The translations under genes were made by a program, and so were the position numbers. The notes under the pieces were generated by a model. That model was not told the DNA's origin. It did not search any database and saw nothing but the letters and a program-made list of their open reading frames with translations. From assembly GCA_049423065.1 (NCBI GenBank), contig JBMSQB010000093.1, positions 1 to 16,592 on the forward strand: a stretch of DNA of 16,592 nt, written 5' to 3'. How positions within the stretch are numbered: position 1 is the first letter of the stretch; every line of letters begins with the position of its first letter. Below are positions 12,001 to 16,592 of the stretch, in pieces. The DNA is from SYIM01 sp041182885 (GTDB lineage: Bacteria > Pseudomonadota > Gammaproteobacteria > Burkholderiales > Burkholderiaceae_E).

Positions 12001-15000
12001 GCCGTCGTAGAGGTTCCCCTCGATCGCCACATTGCCAGCGCCGATCCCAGCGAGCGATTCGAAGGCAGCGGTAAGCCGCTTGATGAGCTCGGTGTTGGAC
12101 AGGCCTTCAAGGACGGTCGCGTTTGCCGTGCTTGCAGCATGCGTCTGGCCGCCTGTGCCTGCCGCACGGCTGAGCGTGAGCGTGCCCGACAGATCAACCG
12201 GGATCTTCAGCAAGAGCTTGGTGTTGAACTTCGTCACGACCTCCGGCTCGGCCGGCAGCGTGATCCCGCGGTTGACGTTGAGCAACACCTGCTCGGCTTT
12301 CGCCGTGAGGCCTTCAATGCCTTTCAGCTCTGCTGTAACGGCGGTGGCCTGCAGCGTGGTGAAGCTTCGCTTGGGATCCTCGGGGTCGCTCACGAGCGCC
12401 AGACCGAAGTTGACCTGCCCAAGCGAAAGCCCCTTGGCGCCAGCCTTGAGCGCGCCAGTGGCGTCGTCATAGCCCCCGTTGATACCGGCAAACGCATCAA
12501 CCTTGCTGCCGCCGATGGTGATGAGTTGAGCCTTGTCGATCGTCGAGCCATCAGACAGCGTGACCGCCTGCGAGCGGGACTCGACAGCAAAACCGCCCTT
12601 CACACTCACAAACCCGAACAGATCGATGTCGAGGTTGCCGGCCGCTTTCAGCACACGGCCTTCTGCGCCGTCGACCGACAGCCGGGTGGAACTGGCCGCA
12701 CCCGTCTTGATCGACAGTTCGGTGCGCCGCGCACCGCCAGTCTGGGCCGCGTTCACCAGCGAATAATCGACTACCGGATCGGCCGCCTTGCTCGCCCGGT
12801 TGATCGTCACCGTGAGCGTGTCCGCCTTGGCAGTCAGACCCTCAATGCCGTCAAAGGACACCGCCGATGCGCTGGCTTCGAGCGTCGTCCACTTGCGACT
12901 GGGATCCGCTCGATCGGTGATGAGTGCCAGGCCAAAGTCGGCTCCGCTCATTGCCAGACCGATTCGGTCTTCGGTCCCACCGTTGATGCCAACAAACGCA
13001 GAGACGCCGCTACCGCCCACCTTCAGGACGGTGGCCTGAACCTGAGTCGCTGGCGACACTTCGACGCCACTCGCGTTCACCACCCGATCAGCGAGCGCAA
13101 CCGTCTGGGTGGATTGATCGAAACTCAGGAATCCTTCAAGTTGGGCGAACCCGAAGACATCAAGCTTGAAATCTGCTGAGGCGCGCGTGAGTTCGCCCAC
13201 CGCACCATCGCTGTCGATCGTGACCGTTTGGGTGGGCCCGGCGAGCACTTCAAGTTGCTGCGCGGAATAATCGATGACCGTGTCGGGATTACCGCCAGTT
13301 CCCTTGATACCTCGGTTGATCTCGACTTCAAGGCCGCTTGCACTCGCTTCAAAGCCATCAATCCCGACAAATTCAACGCTGCCCGCCTGCGCTTTGAGTG
13401 TGGTGAATTTACGGGCCGCGGCACCTGCGGTCGCCGGCTTCTCGCTCACCATCGCCAGACCGAAATCGACGCCTTCGAGCTTGAGGCCCATGGCATTCGC
13501 GCTGCCGCCGTTGACCCCCGCGAACGCATCGATGCCCGTCCCGCCGATGGTAAGCAGCCGTGCATTGACCTTGGTTGGCGCCTTGGCCTTGGTCGAATCC
13601 TCCGAGACCACGCCATCGTTGAGCCATACCGTCTCGTCGCGGCGCTCGACCGCAAACGCGCCACTCGCCTGGAAGAATCCGAAGACATCCAGGCGCAGGT
13701 TGCCGCTTGCCCGGAGCAGATCGCCTTGCGCACCCGACATGCCGAGTTCGAGTGAACTGGTGAGACCGGTAGCAACCGTCAGCGCTGTGCGCCGGGGGCT
13801 GGCTTGATCGGTTGGATCGGCCCGGCTGAAGTCAACGACCGCATCACCTGCCTTGCCTGCACGGTTGACCTCGATGCTGAGTGTGTCGCCTGCAGCCACC
13901 AGTCCGCTTATCCCCACCAATGCCGCGGATTGCGCCTTCGCCTGGAAGCTGGTCCAGTTGCGAGTCGCGTCATTGACATCTGACAGCAAGGCCAGACCGA
14001 ACTCGACCCCGGAGAGCTCGAGACCCATTGCATTGGCAGTTCCCCCGTCAACGCCCGCAAAGGCGCGAAGGTTCGAAGCCCCCACTTTCAATGCACTCGC
14101 CTGCCGCTGCGTGCCATCGGCCAGGGTGACGGTCATCGGCGCACTCGCGCGCTCGAAGGCAAATTCACCCGACACCTGCACAAAACCAAAGACGTCAAGA
14201 TCGACCTTGCCCCGAGCCTCGAGGAGATCGCCGCGCTTGCCATCAAGCGTGAGTTCCAGATCGCTGGTCGGACCGGTCAGGACTTTGACCGAGCTGAGCC
14301 GCGTGCCATCGGTCTTCGTTGTATCCAGGCTGTAGTCGACGACCGTGCCATCGGTGGCCTGACGGTTGACACTGACCGTGAGGTTGGACACCGATGCCGT
14401 GAGGCCGTCAATTCCGCCAAGCTGCGCCGACTCGACCGACGCCTGGAGCGAAGTCCACTTGCGCGGCGTGCCAGTGGTGCCGCTTAGCCGCTCGGTGAAC
14501 AATGCAAGGCCCATGTCGACGCCAGACATCGACAGGCCCAGCGCATTCGACTGTCCGCCGTTGACGCCTGCAAATGCCGACAGTCCGCTTGCGCCCACCA
14601 GCAGCATGTCGACGTTGACGGCTGTTGCCGACTCATCGATGTTCTGGGTGGATGGCTTGTCAGCGACGCGGATGCTGCCCGTCTTCTTCTCGATGCCGAA
14701 CGCGCCGCTTGCCTGGACAAAACCGAAGACGTCCAGCTTGAGGTTGCCGCGCGCGCGGAGCAGTGCGCCTTCCGAGCCATCAAGGGACAAGGTGAGACTG
14801 GAAGGTGAATCGGATGTACCCGTATCAATGGTGTACGCGCGCGCCTTGTAATCGACCAGCGACGCGTCTGCTGCTGGGCGGTTGATGTCGACGGTGAGCG
14901 TGTCTGCGCTCAGCGTGAGCCCATCGATTCCGGTCAGTCCAGCTGAGCCAGCCTGCGCCTGCAGCGAGGTCCAGCGACGCGCCTGGGTTCCGGCGGGCTC

Positions 15001-16592
15001 CTGTCCGTTCAACTTTTCGCCGAGTACCGCCAGGCCGAAATCAACCTCAGACAATTGCAAGCCGACTGCGCCGGACTTGAGCTCGCCTTGCGCATCAAAG
15101 CCCCCGCCAACGCCCGCGAAAGCGAAGACGTCGCTCGCGCCAATGTTGAGTGCCGTGACCTTCACGACGCTCGCCGGCCGCGTCGTGACGCCCTGAGCGT
15201 CGACGACCGCGTCATTCAGAACGATTTCGCGATCGCTCTTGTCGATCGCAAAATTGCCGCGTACCGCAAAGAAGCCGAAGACATCGATATTCAGAAACGC
15301 GCTGGCCCTCAGCAGGTCGCCGCGCGCGCCATCGATGGTGAGAGCGAGGCTTGAGGTTGGCCCCGTCGGCACCGCGACGACCGATTTACGCGGCTTGGTG
15401 AGATCCTCCGGATCGCTGTAGCCGTAATCAACGACCGTCTTGTCGGTTGCAGCCCGGTTGACTTCGACCGAAAGAGACTGGGCGCTCAGGACGAGCCCGT
15501 CGATGCCGCCAAACGCCGCATTGGTCGCAGTCGCCTGCGCGGTGGTCCAACGTCGAGCCGACGCCGTGCTGTTGTTGGCAAGCTTCTCGGTGTAGAGCGC
15601 AACGCCGAGTTCGACACCCGACAGGCGCAAGCCGGTTTCGTCTGCACGACCGCCATTGATACCTGCGAATCCGGTGAGGCCTGTGCCACCGATCAGCAGC
15701 ATGTCGACATCAACCAGATTGGCCGACTCGTCGATCGTCGCCGTGAGCGGATTGTCCGTGACGCGCACTCGCCCGGATTTCTTCACGATACCGAAGCCGC
15801 CGTCAGCCTGAACAAAGCCAAAGAGGTCGAGCTTCAGGTTGCCGGTGGCACGGGTGAGGTCGCCCTCGGCGGCGTTGAGATTGAGATCCAGTGAGGTCGT
15901 GGGGCCAGTCTTGACCGCGCGGACGGTCTTGCCTGCGCCATAGTCGACAACGGTTTTGTCGCTGGCTGCGCGGTTGACTTCAACGGACAGCGAGCTGACG
16001 TTGACGGTGAGATCATCGATACCAGTGAAACTTGCGCTGGCAACGCTGGCTTGTGCGCTGGTCCATTTCTTGGGCGTAGCGCTTCCCGTCACCCGCTCGG
16101 TGTAGAGCGCCAAACCAAGAGTGACGCCTGAAAGGCTGACGCCCGTGGCGTTCGCCGTGCCGCCGTTCACTCCGATGAAGCCCGTGAGGCCGGCGCCACC
16201 GATCAGCAGCTCATCGACTGCAACCGTGGTCCCAGTAGCTGCAGTGCCCGTGTTGACCGTGATGGTCTGGTTGGTGCGCTTCTCAATGCCGAAGCTGCCC
16301 TCGGCTTGCAGGAAGCCGAAGACGTCGAGTTTGATGTTGCCAGTGGCGCGCGTCAGGATCCCGTCGGACGCCTTAAGCGTCAGTTCCGTCGTGCTGCTCG
16401 GGCCCGTCTTCACTGAACGGACGGTCTTGCCCGTACCGTAATCCACCAGCGTCTGGTCGCTCGCGGCGCGATTCACTTCCACGGTCAGCGAGGTGACGGT
16501 GACCGACAGATCGCTGATGCCCGTGAAGCTTGCACTGGCAACGCTTGCTTGCGCGCTCGTCCACTTCTTCGCGGTCGCGCTGCCTGTTACGC
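1..16592 (-). CDS. Giant repetitive beta-strand protein, internal fragment (both ends outside window)
   Basis: The phase with codons on + positions 1-3, 4-6 and so on, read from high to low coordinates, has no stop across the window; I translated every codon. About 5,530 residues are covered and neither start nor stop is present. The protein is built from two repeat classes. Long units of about 154-192 residues carry FGF, AFAG-x-NGG and KWT-x-LQA motifs. Short modules of about 75-125 residues end in F-x-G-x-L-x-G. I saw no cysteine, no obvious membrane segment, no RTX nonapeptides and no enzyme motif. Size, repeat make-up and lack of cysteine are typical of giant exported or surface proteins of Gram-negative bacteria (established pattern), so an adhesin-like or matrix role is an inference. 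Specific function, secretion route and family name are unknown. Codon use and G+C look uniform, with no frameshift or stop, so the gene appears intact here. High confidence in the reading frame, low in function. Confidence 0.95.
52..537 (-). repeat. Long unit U16 (162 residues), different subtype
   Basis: It opens VDFLRSDVSVVTGPSRS. The core motif is altered to VYGFFQVTGDLAIEK, with Tyr for the first Phe (Tyr codon begins at 417). MLTIGGSGINAFAGINGNSP, TRKWTALQATAGSVAFVGL and VLVNQADGAATDV follow. It is close to the unit consensus. Confidence 0.85.
538..1086 (-). repeat. Long unit U15 (183 residues), different subtype
   Basis: It opens VDYTTGASDTTPATDLTV and has FGFFQTKGNFGIEKKSG (FGF at 934-942). 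VVTKAASTVNVDLLTIGANN and TAFAGLNGG follow, then APRKWTGLQATAAS, ending VLINQANGDATTV. It occupies the place of U3/U9 but lacks their long glycine loop. The VLxNQA ending is shared with U16. Confidence 0.85.
1087..4236 (-). repeat. Short-module block B2, nine modules (1,050 residues)
   Basis: This is the shorter counterpart of B1. Motif Phe codons start at 3990, 3315, 3006, 2745, 2421, 2196, 1842, 1569 and 1224. The first lies 7,998 bases below its B1 partner. The next five are each exactly 6,234 below theirs, and the last three 6,252-6,264 below. So B2 keeps the first B1 module and the last eight, and lacks five in between. It ends with TPAKPARTVVVDY, leading into U15. Confidence 0.85.
3661..3882 (-). 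repeat. Distinct element d in B2 (SGTYDVFFVDGG type)
   Basis: This is the counterpart of the element at 11641-11880: NEVKQVVVQSLRGEPDPV, VTEISSITF, SGTYDVFFVDGGVVR and GVSELQRLVLTGD. Conservation over this stretch is higher than in neighbouring linkers. It is followed by GTVTVVQ and then NERYAVTF, the point where the five B1-only modules are missing. Confidence 0.75.
4237..4698 (-). repeat. Long unit U14 (154 residues), partner of U8
   Basis: This is the shortest complete long unit. It opens VDHKASAAGPNALKVATGP and has FGFVRVDGDFAVSQRYETI (FGF begins at 4563). TLSDGSTIERAKVLTIGG, AFAGINAKRDD and AKRSFTTLKATADL follow, and it ends VQINRGIKLP. The usual NGG is replaced by NAK, and the last part of the glycine loop found in U8 is absent. 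Confidence 0.87.
4699..5178 (-). repeat. Long unit U13 (160 residues), partner of U7
   Basis: It opens IDYGIQQLDVLAGPAD and has TLDSDGSLGELTRAAGHL, then FGFAQFEGNLAFQQS (FGF at 5050-5058). VDLLTVGGSGISAFVGINGG and SRKWTTLEASAGSVSFDGI follow, then VSINLADKADDAV. It is eight residues shorter than U7. Confidence 0.87.
5179..5739 (-). repeat. Long unit U12 (187 residues), partner of U6
   Basis: It has FGFFQAAGGFAIESRDETF (FGF begins at 5586) and the insert NDGVVSEDPDKAKAPT. LLTVGGTGIDAFAGIGGGTD, AAREFTTLKARAG and INRGIKGTGTTPDVV follow. By eye, about 70 percent of residues match U6 over the second half. Confidence 0.87.
5740..6243 (-). repeat. Long unit U11 (168 residues), partner of U5
   Basis: It opens VDYSLDPSKTDGSRRT and has TGPTSDLTLTLDGKRGDLLE, then FGFVQVSGEFALERARAPI (FGF at 6085-6093). 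ALKLGASDLRAFVGINGG and TRSWTSLQASAKSAAF follow. Same length as U5. Confidence 0.87.
6244..6765 (-). repeat. Long unit U10 (174 residues), partner of U4
   Basis: It opens VDYKARGFEIQTGTRDEP and has FGFVQASGGFGIEKKVG (FGF at 6628-6636). DNPATQNTDESLTPVNVDM and LLIGGSGLSAFAGVNGG follow, then VPRKWSTLQATVET and VAVNRAAAADGTL. Confidence 0.87.
6766..7338 (-). repeat. Long unit U9 (191 residues), partner of U3
   Basis: It opens with VDYSVDSATTKRRTELDV and has FGFVAIQGNFALDKGEDEI (FGF at 7180-7188). The extended acidic loop ends KPASVVRVDALRIGASGV, then AFAGVGGGYEDSGALKAGAV and ARGWTSFQASAEE. The long glycine loop and KPASVV sequence identify it as the U3 subtype. Confidence 0.87.
9853..11607 (-). 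repeat. Five-module segment present in B1 only
   Basis: These modules (motif Phe at 11337, 10989, 10623, 10278 and 9927) have no counterpart in B2. The flanks are similar to each other: SATVTVVQ at the upper edge and SAEVSVLQ at the lower. In B2 a single GTVTVVQ sits directly before NERYAVTF. The spacing inside this segment is rather even (345-378 bases). Loss from B2 or gain in B1 by recombination at the VTVVQ-like sequence both fit. Confidence 0.8.
11641..11880 (-). repeat. Distinct element d in B1 (DGTYDVFFMDGG type)
   Basis: This element of about 80 residues has no F-x-G-x-L-x-G motif. It reads DEVKQVVVQSLRAEPPPVSV, then a TTPVEADAGLTEISQITF strand pair, then DGTYDVFFMDGGVVR and GVNELQRITVTGD. 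It occurs once in each short-module block, always after the first module. It may be a separate beta domain or a spacer; I do not recognise it. Confidence 0.75.
12268..12771 (-). repeat. Long unit U8 (168 residues), subtype shared with U14
   Basis: It has FGFVSVKGGFAVESRSQAV (FGF at 12610-12618), TLSDGSTIDKAQLITIGG, AFAGINGGYDDATGALKAGA and DPKRSFTTLQATA. It ends LLNVNRGI, after which the short-module block begins. U14 shares the RSFTTL form, the SDGSTI loop and the NRGI ending, but lacks the longer GALKAGA loop. Confidence 0.87.
12772..13275 (-). repeat. Long unit U7 (168 residues), subtype shared with U13
   Basis: It opens IDYSAQQLEVLAGPTQ, then TIDSDGAVGELTRAS and FGFAQLEGFLSFDQS (FGF at 13147-13155). 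It continues VGGSGVSAFVGINGGTEDRI and SRKWTTLEASASAVSFDGI. U13 matches this order but is eight residues shorter, mainly in the loop after FDQS. Confidence 0.87.
13276..13836 (-). repeat. Long unit U6 (187 residues), subtype shared with U12
   Basis: It has FGFFQASGAFAVERRDETV (FGF begins at 13683) and the subtype insert NDGVVSEDSTKAKAPT. Next are LLTIGGTGIDAFAGVNGG and AARKFTTLKAQAG, where Phe replaces the usual Trp. It ends VEINRGIKGTGGNPDTV. U12 has the same insert, the same RE/RKFTTLKA form and the same length. Confidence 0.87.
13837..14340 (-). repeat. Long unit U5 (168 residues), subtype shared with U11
   Basis: It opens with VDYSLDTTKTDGTR and has LTGPTSDLELTLDGKRGDLL before FGFVQVSGEFAFERASAP (FGF at 14182-14190). 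TVTLADGTQRQASALKVGAS follows, then AFAGVDGG and TRNWTSFQAKAQ. The ERA-x-AP loop and the LKxGAS sequence recur in U11 at the same length. Confidence 0.87.
14341..14856 (-). repeat. Long unit U4 (172 residues), subtype shared with U10
   Basis: It opens with VDYKARAYTIDTGTSD and has FGFVQASGAFGIEKKTG (FGF at 14719-14727). Next come DKPSTQNIDESATAVNVDM and LLVGASGLSAFAGVNGGQSN, then TPRKWTSLQASVES. U10 shares the VDYKAR opening and the STQN/ATQN-containing loop. Confidence 0.87.
14857..15432 (-). repeat. Long unit U3 (192 residues), subtype shared with U9
   Basis: This is the longest unit in the window. It has FGFFAVRGNFAIDKSDREIV (FGF at 15271-15279), an extended acidic loop ending RPASVVKV, then FAGVGGGFDAQGELKSGAVG. 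That replaces the usual INGG loop with a longer glycine-rich one. It ends QARRWTSLQAQAG and TVDINRPAADASL. U9 has the same loop extensions and nearly the same length (191 residues). Confidence 0.87.
15433..15948 (-). repeat. Long unit U2 (172 residues)
   Basis: It opens with VDYGAGKTVRAVKTGP and has FGFVQADGGFGIVK (FGF at 15814-15822). An insert DNPLTATIDESA precedes VDMLLIGGTGLTGFAGINGG, then RRWTTAQATA. The DNP-to-DMLLIGG segment puts it in the same subtype as U4 and U10. Confidence 0.87.
15949..16446 (-). repeat. Long unit U1 (166 residues)
   Basis: It opens with VDYGTGKTVRSVKTGPS and carries FGFLQAEGSFGIEK (FGF at 16312-16320). GGAGLTGFIGVNGGTANATG and GLALYTERVTGS follow, then KKWTSAQASVASASFTGI. 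It closes with VEVNRAASDKT. It is the unit closest to U0 and shares the YGxGKTVRxVKTGP opening with U2. Confidence 0.87.
16447..16592 (-). repeat. Long unit U0, C-terminal part only
   Basis: The window opens inside a long unit. Visible are VTGSATAKKWTSAQASVAS, SASFTGISDL and VEVNRAASDQTL, which lead to the VDY that starts U1. The stretch KKWTSAQASVASASFTGI recurs unchanged in U1, so the gene continues upstream (beyond 16592) with closely related units. Confidence 0.85.

Larger units (their letters stand above)
7339..12267 (-). repeat. Short-module block B1, fourteen modules (1,643 residues)
   Basis: It contains fourteen copies of the F-x-G-x-L-x-G type motif (or close variants). Phe codons start (reading down) at 11988, 11337, 10989, 10623, 10278, 9927, 9549, 9240, 8979, 8655, 8430, 8103, 7833 and 7476. 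Most modules open with a Q-containing strand such as NELQRI, SEIQKI or AEIQEI. A GTF/GSF-x-L-x-x-x-x-GKTYTT hairpin follows, then an Ala-rich helix and a G-(A)-GN-x-x-V strand. Between the first two motifs lies a distinct element at 11641-11880. The pattern resembles repeats I recall in giant planctomycete and phage proteins; that link is from memory. No catalytic residues are evident. Confidence 0.85.
7339..15432 (-). repeat. Superrepeat copy 1 (U3-U8 plus block B1)
   Basis: This is the longer copy of a higher-order coding repeat, 8,094 bases or 2,698 codons. It holds six long units followed by fourteen short modules. Each long unit has its best counterpart in the same position of the second copy: the FGF motifs of U3 to U8 lie 8,091, 8,091, 8,097, 8,097, 8,097 and 8,055 bases above those of U9 to U14. 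Unit-specific inserts are shared pairwise, for example NDGVVSED in U6 and U12, and DMLL-I/V-G in U4 and U10. The internal boundary is a linker NRGI-T/K-LP in both copies. Confidence 0.88.

Noticed and set aside
1087..15432. Superrepeat as an assembly duplication
   Set aside because: The copies differ at many residues and synonymous sites, in several unit lengths, and by a five-module segment. A false assembly duplicate would be almost identical.
1..16592. CRISPR array or short DNA tandem repeats
   Set aside because: The repeats are 225-580 bases long, diverged, in frame and coding. No short identical repeats with unique spacers were seen.
1..16592. RTX calcium-binding nonapeptide repeats
   Set aside because: Glycine-rich motifs such as GGSGI and INGG occur once per long unit, not as tandem GGxGxDxUx nonapeptides, so an RTX domain cannot be claimed in this window.
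1..16592. Promoters, terminators or internal starts
   Set aside because: The frame is continuous and coding throughout with no intergenic gap. Scattered ATG codons and hairpin-like GC runs are expected by chance and have no supporting context.

Overview
The window lies entirely inside one giant, repetitive protein-coding gene on the minus strand. Reading the minus strand in the phase whose codons occupy + positions 1-3, 4-6 and so on, I translated every codon and found no stop in about 5,530 codons. Neither the start nor the stop is inside the window. The encoded segment alone is over half a megadalton. It is rich in Gly, Ala, Thr, Val, Leu and Asp, I found no cysteine in it, and it alternates in a way typical of beta-strand repeats of very large exported or surface proteins. 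I see no second gene, RNA gene, promoter, terminator, insertion sequence or CRISPR array.

Layout in protein order (high to low coordinates): partial unit U0 and units U1-U2 (16592-15433); units U3-U8 (15432-12268); a block of short modules, B1 (12267-7339); units U9-U14 (7338-4237); a second short-module block, B2 (4236-1087); units U15-U16 and a partial U17 (1086-1). The long 'U' unit is about 154-192 residues, with a core LD-V/L-FGF-x-Q-x-x-G, a GGSG-x-x-AFAG-x-NGG motif, GLAL, and (R/K)KWT-x-LQA, ending in VEVNR-like sequence before a V-D-Y that opens the next unit. The short 'b' module is about 75-125 residues, with a predicted beta-beta-helix-beta-beta pattern ending in F-x-G-x-L-x-G. 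It resembles repeats I recall from giant proteins of planctomycetes, other bacteria and some phages (recollection, not a search).

The main discovery is a higher-order repeat: U3-U8 plus B1 (about 8.09 kb) matches U9-U14 plus B2 (about 6.25 kb) unit for unit and in the same order. The copies differ mainly by a clean in-frame difference of about 1,764 bases that equals exactly five b modules (present in B1, absent from B2). The copies have diverged at protein and synonymous sites, so this is an old duplication and not an assembly echo.

Base composition is high G+C (about mid-60s percent by eye) with uniform codon use. That fits a high-GC bacterium, perhaps a proteobacterium such as a Burkholderiales member, but nothing here fixes the taxon. 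Function is inferred only as a giant repetitive surface or secreted protein (adhesin-like or matrix-like). Its secretion signal, anchor and any effector domain would lie outside the window.
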